In this document: piece after piece, positions 26,022 to 35,373 of the stretch
Layout of the letters: each line of letters begins with the position of its first letter
Numbering within the stretch: position 1 is the stretch's first letter
DNA from: Paenibacillus sp. FSL W8-0426
GTDB taxonomy: Bacteria; Bacillota; Bacilli; Paenibacillales; Paenibacillaceae
Assembly (NCBI RefSeq): GCF_037969725.1
Contig: NZ_CP150203.1
Coordinates: forward strand, 884,001 to 948,000
Length of the DNA stretch: 64,000 bases
Direction of reading: 5' to 3'
The notes under the pieces: generated by a model
Seen by the model: the letters and a program-made list of their open reading frames with translations, nothing else
Databases searched by the model: none
Told to the model about the DNA's origin: nothing
Made by a program: the position numbers and the translations under genes

Positions 26022-27005
26022 ATGCTAAAGTTAAAATATTTATTTAATAACACCGATCTCGCCGAGATGATCTTGAAAAATTGGAGTTACGATCCCGAGT
26101 CTCTGGACATGTTCCGGTATTACCGCATATCCTCTAATGCCGTATATCCGTTCAGGGACCAGGGAGAGACTCGCTTGCTTCGTTTCGCCCCGGTTCAGGA
26201 AAAAGATAAAACCAATCTATACGCCGAACTGGAGGTTCTCGTCTATCTTCGACAGCGTGACTATGGGGCGATGGAGGCGGTGCCTTCCCATGCAGGAACA
26301 AAGCTCGCGGAGGTCAGCACACCATGGGGCACGTACTACGCTTCCGTGTTCAAGCGGGTACCCGGCACGCAGCTGAGCAGTACGGTTCTAAGCGACCAGG
26401 CCATATACAGCTATGGTCAGGCGCTAGGCAAGCTTCATCAACTGAGCCGGGATTATACGCCGGTGCAGGCTAAACGCTGGAGTTATGCCGATGTGCTGGA
26501 CTGGATGCAGGAGGTTCTGAGGGAATTTCCGGATGAGACCCATGCCGCTCATGAAGTGGAGTTGCTCCGTACACATTTGGCAGCATGGCCGGTGACCAAG
26601 CTCAATTACGGATGTATTCATTATGACTTTGAGCCGGATAATGTCTTCTATGACGAAGAAAGTCAGTCTTGTTACGCCATTGACTTCGATGACGCCATGT
26701 ACCACTGGTATGCGATGGATGTGGAACAGAGTCTGGATAGTTTGCGTGATGAGATTGAGCCGGAGCGTTGGGAACAGGCAAAGCAGACGTTCATGCAGGG
26801 GTACTGGGCCGAATCAGGAGACTCCTATGACATGGAATCCATGTTCCCGGCTTGCAGGCGCTTTGCTAATGTGTATCGGTATGTACGTATGCTGCGGTCT
26901 GCGGCAGAACGGTGGACACATGAGCCGGATTGGATGAACGGCCTAAGATCAAGGCTGGCTGAACGGATGAAGGAAGCGGCGAAGGGATTTGGCCAGAGGA
27001 TTTAA
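26022..27005 (+). CDS. phosphotransferase of the APH/choline kinase fold
   Basis: A 327-residue kinase-like protein. The catalytic loop appears as YGCIHYDFEPDNVFYD near residue 203 and the metal-binding motif as AIDFDDAMYHWYAMDVEQ near residue 222; the DFEPDN form and DFDDAM are typical of a Bacillales subgroup annotated only as phosphotransferases. The acceptor is unknown. GAAGGAG precedes the ATG. It stands alone between two terminators. Confidence 0.8.
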   Translation: MLKLKYLFNNTDLAEMILKNWSYDPESLDMFRYYRISSNAVYPFRDQGETRLLRFAPVQEKDKTNLYAELEVLVYLRQRDYGAMEAVPSHAGTKLAEVSTPWGTYYASVFKRVPGTQLSSTVLSDQAIYSYGQALGKLHQLSRDYTPVQAKRWSYADVLDWMQEVLREFPDETHAAHEVELLRTHLAAWPVTKLNYGCIHYDFEPDNVFYDEESQSCYAIDFDDAMYHWYAMDVEQSLDSLRDEIEPERWEQAKQTFMQGYWAESGDSYDMESMFPACRRFANVYRYVRMLRSAAERWTHEPDWMNGLRSRLAERMKEAAKGFGQRI

Positions 27006-27022
27006 ATTTAAAGTCGATCCCA

Positions 27023-27076
27023 AGAAAGAGCACAGGCTATTCCCGGTAAAAGGGAGGGGCTTGTGCTCTTTCTTTT
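27023..27076. terminator. intrinsic terminator between convergent genes
   Basis: AAGAAAGAGCACAGGC pairs with GCTTGTGCTCTTTCTT with one G-T pair; A and T tracts on both sides allow use from either strand. Confidence 0.85.
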
Positions 27077-27091
27077 CATGGATCATGAAAT

Positions 27092-27694
27092 CTAGTACAG
27101 ATTCAGATCAAAATCAGGCTCACACATATAATCAATCGGGTAGAGGTCGTCCCGAGCGGAGATCAACGCGCGGAAGTGGAGGTAGAGAGGACGAGGATGT
27201 TCCGCAACACCACCAACACGATCAGGAGCAAGCTCTGCTACCACGAAAACATCCTCGGCATTTGTGCATTTATAGATGACATTCTTTGGATTGCACACTT
27301 CCTCCATATAACTGTAAGTCATGACATGAAATGATCGGCCGCGCCAATTCGTCTTAATCACACTAAAGGACTGCGTCCGTACAAGATCAAGGTAACGCTC
27401 CAGCGGAAACGTATGCTCAAATTGAGTAATATATCCTTTATGATCCACATCAATCGTATATTCCACATCATAGCTTTCGTGAAATTCTTCCTTGTACGTT
27501 CCCTTCATCATCGTCATCGCATCAAAATGCGATCCGAAATTAAGGTCTTCTATGTAAGGGATGGCGATGAGTTCAGGATCAACATGATCGGTAATTTGGC
27601 TGTTGCTGGAAGCACCCTTGCTAAAGCGGGATGGCTGAAGTTCAATCGATCCAATCATACTTCCCGGAAAACCGGGACTGCAGCTTATTCGCAT
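27092..27694 (-). CDS. hypothetical protein, no recognised family
   Basis: A 200-residue soluble protein with mixed polarity, many acidic and aromatic residues and no signal peptide. Segments such as SFSVIKTNWRGRSFHVMTYS and NAEDVFVVAELAPDRVGG suggest a beta-rich fold. The ATG at 27694 has GAAGGAG at 6 bases; the ATG at 27700 abuts the ribosome site and is unlikely. It faces the APH-type gene across a shared terminator. Its role is unknown. Confidence 0.6.
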   Translation of the reverse strand: MRISCSPGFPGSMIGSIELQPSRFSKGASSNSQITDHVDPELIAIPYIEDLNFGSHFDAMTMMKGTYKEEFHESYDVEYTIDVDHKGYITQFEHTFPLERYLDLVRTQSFSVIKTNWRGRSFHVMTYSYMEEVCNPKNVIYKCTNAEDVFVVAELAPDRVGGVAEHPRPLYLHFRALISARDDLYPIDYMCEPDFDLNLY

Positions 27695-27838
27695 AGTCAT
27701 CTCCTTCGTTGTTAGTCAGTAATTAGACGAACAGGTGAGCAGAAAGTTTCACCAGAATAAGGAAATGGAGATTCGTTATGGGTGCACAATACTCTATCGT
27801 CGAGCAACGACAGTGACTTTCGAGCCCTATACTCACCC

Positions 27839-28840
27839 TCATTCTTGTAGTTGGGTAGCGTGTTGTTCCCGATATTGCTGCGGCGTGATGCCGAAGTGAT
27901 CCTGAAATTTTTTATAAAAAAAACTGAGGTTGCTGTGTCCCGTGCTGCTGGCAATGTCATAGATCGGGCGATCGGTATTCGCGAGCAGGAACGAACAATA
28001 GTTCAGTTTTTCGCTCTGGACCAGATCTTTGAACGTCTGGCCGGTCGTTTTTTTGATCAAGGTGGACAAATAGTTGGGATTGAAATTGAAATGGTCTGCG
28101 GTGGATGTAAGGGTGCAGTCCATATAATGATTCTCGATGTATTTCAGAATCTCGATGATCGTCACCTTGTTCTGCGTCAGTGTGCGGGGGCGATTCGTAT
28201 CATACTGAAACACACGCAGCAGTTCATAAAAGATCAGGAGCATATAGGAATCCATCATTTCGGACGAGCCGAGGGACTGGTCATAATATTCACAGAGCAA
28301 CTGTCTCATCAGGATGGGAATGTTGGCGTTATTCTCTGAGTGAAAAATAATGTAACGATTGTGATTCTGCCGATCCGAAATCGCGCTTGCCAGAAAGTGA
28401 GACAAAATGCCGTTGTTCGCCAACTTGCTCAGAAACGAAGAGGAGAAGTACTTCTTACGAATCAGGATGTTGATGATCACATCGTCCTCCGAAGTGGGCA
28501 GAATGGCGTGAGGCACACCTGTATCTACAATACAGATCTGTCCTTGCTTTAACGTGACCTTTTTTCCATTAATGATCTGAGCGCACTGACCCGAATACAC
28601 GAAGCTGAGTTCAATAAAGGTGTGAATATGAAGCGGCACCTCGGCAAATCGCGTGTGTTTGGAAATCGTGATGTTGTCTTTTTCTGCAATCATGTCCTGA
28701 AACACATAGACTTCCTGTCCATCATGAACGATTTTTTTTAGTGAATCATAGGTGGCAGAGCGGGAGGATGGACGAGTCTGATAATGCAACTCCCTGTCTG
28801 TAAGTGTACGAAGCTTCACATCCAATTGATCATGGTTCAT
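27839..28840 (-). CDS. AraC family transcriptional regulator
   Basis: A 333-residue regulator. The N-terminal cupin region (HTRFAEVPLHIHTFIELSFV, IVDTGVPHAI) senses ligand; the C-terminal AraC domain shows two helix-turn-helix units (LTSTADHFNFNPNYLSTLIK, IYDIASSTGHSNLSFFYKKF). GGAGA lies about 9 bases before the ATG at 28840; upstream in-frame starts lack a ribosome site. It diverges from the hydrolase-PTS pair at 29150 and probably controls it. Its codons are visibly AT-richer than those of most neighbours, which may reflect transfer of the whole cluster. Confidence 0.87.
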   Translation of the reverse strand: MNHDQLDVKLRTLTDRELHYQTRPSSRSATYDSLKKIVHDGQEVYVFQDMIAEKDNITISKHTRFAEVPLHIHTFIELSFVYSGQCAQIINGKKVTLKQGQICIVDTGVPHAILPTSEDDVIINILIRKKYFSSSFLSKLANNGILSHFLASAISDRQNHNRYIIFHSENNANIPILMRQLLCEYYDQSLGSSEMMDSYMLLIFYELLRVFQYDTNRPRTLTQNKVTIIEILKYIENHYMDCTLTSTADHFNFNPNYLSTLIKKTTGQTFKDLVQSEKLNYCSFLLANTDRPIYDIASSTGHSNLSFFYKKFQDHFGITPQQYREQHATQLQE

Positions 28841-29149
28841 TTCTGGCGTCTCCATTCGGCTGAAGTTTGTAGGTAACCATAACATCTGAATTTATGATAG
28901 TCAATATGTACTGTTTTGATATTTCAGTCTTTATTTGAAAGCGCTATATTAAAAGTGTGAAACAGAATATTATCTTTATTTATGTTTATATACATCTGTT
29001 TTTGACGTATTTATAAGTTTTTATGCGCTTGTTTGTATTTGTATTTGGTTTTATCCGTCTTTCTATAATATGTAATTTTGATACTAATTTGAGTTAAATC
29101 TGATAGTAGACAACAAAGTTGTTCGCATTGCAGAAAGGAAGGATGTAGG
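28841..29149. promoter_or_regulatory. divergent AT-rich control region with a cre-like half site
   Basis: Between the AraC gene and the hydrolase. TGAAAGCGCTATAT at 28936-28949 carries the strong left half of a CcpA cre and mismatches at the right end. TATAAT at 29064-29069 lacks a good -35, as expected for an AraC-activated promoter. No gene is seen in this stretch. Confidence 0.4.
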
Positions 29150-31843
29150 GTGAGAAAGATTAACGAAGTATTGGAAAACCGGGAGGATAATTATATTCTG
29201 CCTTTCTTCTGGCAGCACGGTGAGGAGGAGCATGTACTGCGTGAGCATATGCAGGTCATAGACGAGAGCGGAATCAAGGCAGTTTGTGTGGAATCCCGCC
29301 CTCACCCGGATTTTGTCGGACCCCGTTGGTGGGCAGATCTGGACATTATTATGGATGAGGCGCGTAACCGGAACATGAAAGTGTGGATTCTGGACGATGC
29401 TCATTTTCCTACAGGATACGCGGCAGGAAGAATCAAGGCGGACTATCCCCAGTACCAGAAACAGTTTCTGAAAGTACATCAGCAGGATTTCGTCGGACCG
29501 CAGCTGCAGGCGGGAATTACGGTGAAATGGGCGCTGCAGCGACCGGGTCAGAGAGGCATTAGTGTTGGTGTGGAGCAAGTGAAGTCGGATCAGGGGAGCG
29601 AACCAAAGGAAGCCTTCTCGGCTAAAGATCGGATTGTCGGGGTAGTGGCGGCTTGCAAAACAGGTCCCGATGAGATTGATCCGGACTCCCTGGTTGATCT
29701 GACCGCACAACTGCACGAAGGAACGGTGTACTGGGATCTGCCGGAAGGGCGCTGGAGAATCTTCACGCTGGTTCTGACCTATGACGGAGGTGAGAAAGCA
29801 ACCGAAGGATATCTCAACCCAATCGTACCAGAGGCGACGCAAGTACTGATTGATACGGTGTACGAGGCACATTATGACCGGTACAAGGCTGATTTTGGAT
29901 CCACGCTGGCCGGTTTTTTCTCGGATGAGCCGAGGTTTGGCAATGTAAAAGGACCGTTGGCCTCCATAGGACGCATGGATATGATTCTTCCGTGGCGTGA
30001 GGATCTGCCTGACATGTTGAAGCAGCATATGCCGGATGAGGATGTGATTCGCTCGCTCCCCCTGTTATGGGCAAATGCAGGAGAGAAGGGCCATGAGATG
30101 CGCTATCGCTACATGGATCTGATCACCCGATTATACGCCGAACATTTTACGGACAGGCTGGGAGATTGGTGTCGCAGCCATCATGTAGAGTACATTGGGC
30201 ACGTGATTGAAGACAATAACGCTCATGCGAGACTTGGTTATGGAGCAGGGCATTTCTATCGTAGTCTGTGGGGGCAGGATATGTCCGGCATTGACGTGGT
30301 GCTGCATCAGATTTTGCCGGGCATGGATGACGGCTATTACAAATCCTTCACATCAACCGGATGGGACGGAGAGTTCTTCCATTATGGGATGGCTAAAATG
30401 GGGACTTCACTCGGGCACCTGGACCCCAAGAAACAAGGACGGACCATGTGCGAGGTATATGGTGCTTATGGATTCGGAGAAGGTCTCAAGCTGATGAAAT
30501 GGATTACAGACCATATGCTTGTGAGGGGGGTAAACCATTTTGTACCTCATGCATTTTCACCGAAAAAATACCCTGATCCGGACTGTCCGCCGCATTTATA
30601 TGCCAACGGATATGACCCGCAGTATCGATATTTGCCAAAACTGACACATTACATGAACCGGGTAAGCCATCTGTTATCCGATGGGATGCATGTTGCGCCA
30701 GCGGCTATTCTATATCACGCAGAGGCCGAGTGGTCCGGAGAATATATGCTGTTCCAGAAACCAGCGAGAGAACTCACGCAGCATCAGATCGATTTTGACA
30801 TCATCCCGGCTGAGCTTGTTGCTTCATCGCAGGTAGAAGGCGGAAAACTTCACATGAACGGAGAGCACTTCTCTGCCCTGATTATCCCTTATGCCGAGGC
30901 GTTGCCGAAGCATCTAATTGCTCAGCTTCATGCACATGTAGAAGCGGGTTTGCAGGTCTATTTCGTGGATGGACTGCCTGATCGCAGCAGCGAAGGGGAA
31001 GCTTGTGAAACCGAATTGTCAGTACTGGGTCAACATGAACGAGTAAGGATTGTTTCCATAGATGAACTTGCGGCACGGCTGTGGAGCGATGGCGTATATG
31101 AGATTTCCGTGTCTGAACACCAGCCGTACTTGCGTTACTATCACTATCGTCATGACGATGGCGATGTATATATGTTCTTCAATGAGGATCCGGCGAAAGC
31201 TATCGATACAACGATTGAAATTCCCGTGTTAGACGGAGTGAGCGAGGCTTTCATCTATGATGCTTTTGCCAATGCACTCTCCCCATTACAGGTTAGTATA
31301 GACGGGAACAAGCAGTCCTTCACTCTGAGACTTGAAAAGTATGAGTCTGTAATGATTGTGCAGGGTGCTGGACTGGCGGATCAGATTACAAAAGCTTCAA
31401 ATACAGACCGTTCGTACCCGAAAGTGCAGGAGATCACGGGAGAGTGGAAACTTTCGTTGGCAACGGCCATGCAATACCCGGAATTCTCGGCGTTCGGGAC
31501 GTGTACGGAACTTGCTTCTCTCGCCGTACCAGAGATGCTGCCAGACTTCTCGGGAACCGTAAAATATGAAATTGAGTTTGACATGGATGAAGTACCTGAA
31601 GCAGCCCGGCTGGTGATTAATGAGCCGTATGAAGTAGCTCAGGTTTGGCTGAATGGTCATGAGATCGGAACACGAATCTGTCCACCGTACGCGTACGACG
31701 CCAGCGGTTGTTTACAACCGAAGGGCAATAGACTTGTGATCGAAGTGACAAATACCCTTGTGAAGGAACAGCAAGACTTCCTGTCGCAATACTTGATTCA
31801 GGAACCGACAGGCATTGTAGGCAGCGTCTATTTACAATACTGA
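29150..31843 (+). CDS. large cytoplasmic glycoside hydrolase-like protein (GH106-related)
   Basis: An 897-residue protein without a signal peptide. The N-terminal part reads like a TIM-barrel hydrolase (ILPFFWQHGEEE, MKVWILDDAHFPTGYAAGR, LAGFFSDEPRFGN, where the Glu after SD is a candidate catalytic acid). The C-terminal 150 residues form a GH2-like sugar-binding jelly roll (YEIEFDMDEVPEAARLVINE, AQVWLNGHEIGTRICPPY). This layout fits GH106 alpha-L-rhamnosidases and related unclassified glycosidases. It starts at GTG behind AAGGAAGG and precedes a PTS permease by 69 bases, so its natural substrate is probably a phosphorylated glycoside made by that permease. Confidence 0.68.
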   Translation: MRKINEVLENREDNYILPFFWQHGEEEHVLREHMQVIDESGIKAVCVESRPHPDFVGPRWWADLDIIMDEARNRNMKVWILDDAHFPTGYAAGRIKADYPQYQKQFLKVHQQDFVGPQLQAGITVKWALQRPGQRGISVGVEQVKSDQGSEPKEAFSAKDRIVGVVAACKTGPDEIDPDSLVDLTAQLHEGTVYWDLPEGRWRIFTLVLTYDGGEKATEGYLNPIVPEATQVLIDTVYEAHYDRYKADFGSTLAGFFSDEPRFGNVKGPLASIGRMDMILPWREDLPDMLKQHMPDEDVIRSLPLLWANAGEKGHEMRYRYMDLITRLYAEHFTDRLGDWCRSHHVEYIGHVIEDNNAHARLGYGAGHFYRSLWGQDMSGIDVVLHQILPGMDDGYYKSFTSTGWDGEFFHYGMAKMGTSLGHLDPKKQGRTMCEVYGAYGFGEGLKLMKWITDHMLVRGVNHFVPHAFSPKKYPDPDCPPHLYANGYDPQYRYLPKLTHYMNRVSHLLSDGMHVAPAAILYHAEAEWSGEYMLFQKPARELTQHQIDFDIIPAELVASSQVEGGKLHMNGEHFSALIIPYAEALPKHLIAQLHAHVEAGLQVYFVDGLPDRSSEGEACETELSVLGQHERVRIVSIDELAARLWSDGVYEISVSEHQPYLRYYHYRHDDGDVYMFFNEDPAKAIDTTIEIPVLDGVSEAFIYDAFANALSPLQVSIDGNKQSFTLRLEKYESVMIVQGAGLADQITKASNTDRSYPKVQEITGEWKLSLATAMQYPEFSAFGTCTELASLAVPEMLPDFSGTVKYEIEFDMDEVPEAARLVINEPYEVAQVWLNGHEIGTRICPPYAYDASGCLQPKGNRLVIEVTNTLVKEQQDFLSQYLIQEPTGIVGSVYLQY

Positions 31844-31912
31844 AAATGGATATGGATGAAAGTGTAAGAATGGATTGTTCATTCATATCGCACCTATAAG
31901 GAGTGATCAGGC

Positions 31913-33823
31913 ATGGATCATCGTCAACTGGCAGCGGATGTGTTACGCAGTGTCGGAGGCAGAGAAAACATCAACAAGGTTACGCACTGTGTTACCCGTT
32001 TGAGATTTGAACTGAAAAACAGCAAAATTCCCAATGCCGAAGAAATCAAGAAAATGGATGGCGTGCTTACCGTCATCCAGCAAGGGGGACAGTATCAAGT
32101 GGTCATTGGGAACCAAGTCGTTCCCGTATTCAACGAGCTGTCTTCCCTTCTGGGAGACATGAGCAATACTGAATCGGGTAATGATGTACAAGGAGAGAAG
32201 AAGAGTCTCTTTGACCGCTTCACCTCCATGATTTCCGGTGTGTTCACACCTGTTATGGGAGCGCTTGCAGCAAGCGGTATTATCAAGGGGTTGCTGGCGT
32301 GTTTGTCTGCATTCGGCGTTCTAACCGCAACGGATGGAACGTACATCGTGCTCAATGCGATCGGGGATGCATTATTCTACTTCTTCCCGATTTTCCTGGG
32401 CAGTTCGGCGGCGAAATACTTCGGCCTGAATCAATATGTGGGGATGATCATCGGGGGCTCCATGGTCTACCCGACCTTGATGGCTTTTGTATCATCCGAG
32501 GAACAACTGACCTTCCTGGGTTTGCCAATGAATATGATGAATTACACATCATCCGTATTCCCGGCCATTGTAGCGGTGTGGATTGCATCCTTGTTGAATC
32601 GTGTCATCGAGAAGCGTATACCGCAAGGCTTCAAGTATTTTTTGGCTCCGTTTATCGTGCTTCTGATTACGGTCCCCCTGACCTTATTCATCATTGGCCC
32701 CGTGATATCGTACCTCAGTAACGGACTGGCCGATATTACGACAGCCATCTACAATTTCAATCCGATTCTGGCAGGGCTTGTGCTGGGTGGACCATGGATT
32801 CTCATTGTGATGTTCGGTTTGCACTGGGCCTTTATTCCGATCTTTATTAACAATATGGCAACAACCGGTTTCGATTCTCTTATGGGATTGCTGGCAGCGA
32901 ATCAGTTTGCGATGGCGGGGGCCGCTCTGGCCTTTGGACTGAGAGCACGGGACAAACAGATGAAAACGCTGGGGATTTCCACCGGTGGTACAGCCTTGCT
33001 TGGTGTGAGTGAACCCGCCTTGTATGGCGTGCTGCTTCCTCAGAAAAAACCGTTAATCATGGCGATTATTGGCGGTAGTGTTGGTGGGGTCATCGGTGGG
33101 GCCTTTTTGTCCAAAGTCTATGCGTTTGCTCCGTCAGGTGTATTTGGTATTCCAGGTGCCGTCAATCCTCAAGGCATTGATGCAGGATTTTACGGTTATG
33201 TATTACAGATGGTGGTGGGTCTCGTTGTTGGTTTTATCCTGACTTATCTGTGGGGGTACAAAACCCGATCGGAATCTACGGAGTCTACACCCCAAAGTTC
33301 AGTAAATTCCGTATCCGTATCTGATGTTCGTGGACCAAATAACGATTCAGGTTCCCCCATACAAAAGGCAGAGATGACGGTACACAGTCCGCTGTCGGGC
33401 GAGGTGGTAGAACTGACCCGTGTCGCGGATGAAGCATTCTCCAGTGAAGCCATGGGAAAAGGAATTGCCATTATCCCTTCGGGTGGCACAGTGGTTTCTC
33501 CTGTTGAAGGTGTAGTAACCACCATCACCAAATCCAGACATGCGATTGCCGTCATTGGCAACGATGGTGTGGAGGTATTGATCCATGTGGGCCTGGATAC
33601 CGTCAAGCTGAAAGGCGAAGGATTCACCCTCAAAGTGCAGGAAGGCGATCAGGTGAATGTTGGCGATGTAATGATGGAAGTGGATTTGGCAAAAATCAAG
33701 GAAAGAGGTTTTGAACTGATTACTCCGGTAATCATCACGAATTCTGGCAATTATTCATCGGTAAATCGAATTGGGGCAAGAAACATCTCTGCAGGTGCGC
33801 CAGTGATTGCGATAAAAGTATAG
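31913..33823 (+). CDS. PTS beta-glucoside-type EIIBCA permease
   Basis: A 636-residue three-domain phosphotransferase permease. EIIB is first, with phosphocysteine C26 in THCVTRLRF; EIIC spans about 100-460 with some ten membrane helices; a linker of about 40 polar residues leads to EIIA, with H558 in LIHVGLDTVKLKGEGF as the HPr-phosphorylated histidine. The family imports and phosphorylates beta-glucosides, sucrose or trehalose. The usual LicT/SacY antiterminator and GH1 6-phospho-beta-glucosidase are absent. Instead an AraC regulator and the large hydrolase are adjacent, so specificity may be new. Confidence 0.9.
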   Translation: MDHRQLAADVLRSVGGRENINKVTHCVTRLRFELKNSKIPNAEEIKKMDGVLTVIQQGGQYQVVIGNQVVPVFNELSSLLGDMSNTESGNDVQGEKKSLFDRFTSMISGVFTPVMGALAASGIIKGLLACLSAFGVLTATDGTYIVLNAIGDALFYFFPIFLGSSAAKYFGLNQYVGMIIGGSMVYPTLMAFVSSEEQLTFLGLPMNMMNYTSSVFPAIVAVWIASLLNRVIEKRIPQGFKYFLAPFIVLLITVPLTLFIIGPVISYLSNGLADITTAIYNFNPILAGLVLGGPWILIVMFGLHWAFIPIFINNMATTGFDSLMGLLAANQFAMAGAALAFGLRARDKQMKTLGISTGGTALLGVSEPALYGVLLPQKKPLIMAIIGGSVGGVIGGAFLSKVYAFAPSGVFGIPGAVNPQGIDAGFYGYVLQMVVGLVVGFILTYLWGYKTRSESTESTPQSSVNSVSVSDVRGPNNDSGSPIQKAEMTVHSPLSGEVVELTRVADEAFSSEAMGKGIAIIPSGGTVVSPVEGVVTTITKSRHAIAVIGNDGVEVLIHVGLDTVKLKGEGFTLKVQEGDQVNVGDVMMEVDLAKIKERGFELITPVIITNSGNYSSVNRIGARNISAGAPVIAIKV

Positions 33824-33874
33824 ATTCATCCGTTGTATGATACATTAGTTTAAGATGAAAGATAATATGACTCC

Positions 33875-33898
33875 AAGCCTGCGACCTCGCGGGCTTTT
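33875..33898 (+). terminator. intrinsic terminator after the PTS gene
   Basis: AAGCCTGCG and CGCGGGCTT pair around ACCT with one G-T pair and a short T run. Confidence 0.75.
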
Positions 33899-33980
33899 CT
33901 GCATTCCGAATAAATACATAAATATTTTTGATCTTTTTTGATCGAGGCATCGTTAATTGAATTGAGGGGGTGAGGGAGCG

Positions 33981-34553
33981 TTGAATGATGAAGAGTTGAT
34001 TCAGGAGATTCGTGAAGGCAGCCGGGCTGCCATGGAAGTGCTGGTGAAGCGGCATTATAAGTCGATATTCGCTTATGTGTACCGGAAAACGGGAGACTAT
34101 CATACCGCTTATGATCTAACCCAAGAGGTATTCGTAAAAATGATGAAGTCGCTTGACAGCTACCGGGATAACGGAAAATTCAGTCACTGGCTGCTGAAAA
34201 TTGCAGTAAATCATTGCCTGGATTATTTTCGGGGACGCGATTTCAAGCAACAACAGAGAGAAAGTGAGTTAACGGAAGAGGCGCTCCCTGCCAGCGAACA
34301 CCAGAATGTATGGAACATATTCCATAAAAAGCTTCAGAACGAACAGGTCAGGCAGGCGGTATTAAGTTTGCCCGAGCATCAGAGGGACGCGGTGATCCTG
34401 AACTATTACAACGGATTGAAGATCAGGGAGGTTGCCGAGCTGACGGGAGCAAATGAATCGACAGTGAAGTCGCGCATACGCTTGGGCATAGCCAAATTAA
34501 GGGAAATTATTCTGGGAGGTGGACGGGATGAAACGAAGAGGACACGGAGATAA
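33981..34553 (+). CDS. ECF-type RNA polymerase sigma factor
   Basis: A 190-residue sigma-70 family protein with region 2 (YDLTQEVFVKMMKSLDSYR, FSHWLLKIAVNHCLDYFRGR) and region 4 (LSLPEHQRDAVILNYYNGLK, VAELTGANESTVKSRIRLG), no region 1 or 3. The start is TTG at 33981 behind GAGGGAG. Its end overlaps the next gene by 26 bases, and four genes run on with overlaps, as in the B. subtilis sigY-yxlCDEFG operon, where the sigma factor also precedes an ABC ATPase and permease. ECF factors of this kind usually activate their own operon. Confidence 0.9.
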   Translation: MNDEELIQEIREGSRAAMEVLVKRHYKSIFAYVYRKTGDYHTAYDLTQEVFVKMMKSLDSYRDNGKFSHWLLKIAVNHCLDYFRGRDFKQQQRESELTEEALPASEHQNVWNIFHKKLQNEQVRQAVLSLPEHQRDAVILNYYNGLKIREVAELTGANESTVKSRIRLGIAKLREIILGGGRDETKRTRR

Positions 34554-35373
34554 ACGAAATCGGGCAATTGAATTGGAGATGGAGGAGTACAATGAAATTG
34601 CTTCTTATCTGGACGAGTATGCGGTCGATTTTCCATCCGAAATGGAGATCGACAGAATGATCAGGGCATTGGATGCCCATATGCCGGATCCGGCGAGCGT
34701 TCGCCCGAAACCATCATACGGAAGGCGGATGAGGGAATTATTCCAGCTTGTTCGGGGGGAGGTCGCGGTTTTTCACAAATCATACTGGTTGGTTTGTTCC
34801 CTGCTCCTGCTGCTCGGATTTTGGCTGGGAACACACAGTAAAATCGATCCTTACATGAGCGGTCTCGTACTGGTTCCCGTACCTTTTGTGCTTGGATTGC
34901 TGGAAGTATTCAAAGGCAGGGATCATGGGCTCATGGAAATCGAGCTGACCTGCAAAATTACGGCACAACAGCTGATGCTGACCCGTTTGATCGTTGTACT
35001 CGCAGCAAATATGGCATTTGTACTTCTCCTTATGCTAGCGATATCCGGTGGAACAGGCAGTTCCATCTTATGGAGCGGAGTCGGTCTATGGTACGCACAG
35101 CTGATGATCGCTGCCGGGGCCAGTCTGTGGTTGGCGATGCGTGTCAGGGGTGGAGCGGCTGTCAGTATCTTTCTGACGCTATGGTTCGGACTGATATGGC
35201 TGGCATTAAGTAATCCCAAATTCATTGCGCTAGTTCAATCGATCCAGCCGTCAGTACTTATAATCGCCGCCTTATGCGGAGTGATCCTGTTGAGCAGTCA
35301 GATCTACCAGATGGCGCGAAAATATACATCACAAGCGGAAAGAGGTTATTCCTTTGATATTGACCATGGATAA
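34528..35373 (+). CDS. six-helix membrane protein, possible anti-sigma factor or ABC-2 type permease
   Basis: A 281-residue protein with a cytoplasmic N-terminal segment of about 85 residues (EEYNEIASYLDEYAVDFPSE, then IDRMIRALDAHMP) followed by six membrane helices. The soluble arm next to the sigma gene suggests it binds the sigma factor, as membrane anti-sigma factors do; the six helices resemble an ABC-2 permease. The ATG at 34528 has GGAGGT ahead. No zinc anti-sigma HxxxCxxC motif is present. Both roles are inference. Confidence 0.65.
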   Translation: MKRRGHGDKRNRAIELEMEEYNEIASYLDEYAVDFPSEMEIDRMIRALDAHMPDPASVRPKPSYGRRMRELFQLVRGEVAVFHKSYWLVCSLLLLLGFWLGTHSKIDPYMSGLVLVPVPFVLGLLEVFKGRDHGLMEIELTCKITAQQLMLTRLIVVLAANMAFVLLLMLAISGGTGSSILWSGVGLWYAQLMIAAGASLWLAMRVRGGAAVSIFLTLWFGLIWLALSNPKFIALVQSIQPSVLIIAALCGVILLSSQIYQMARKYTSQAERGYSFDIDHG

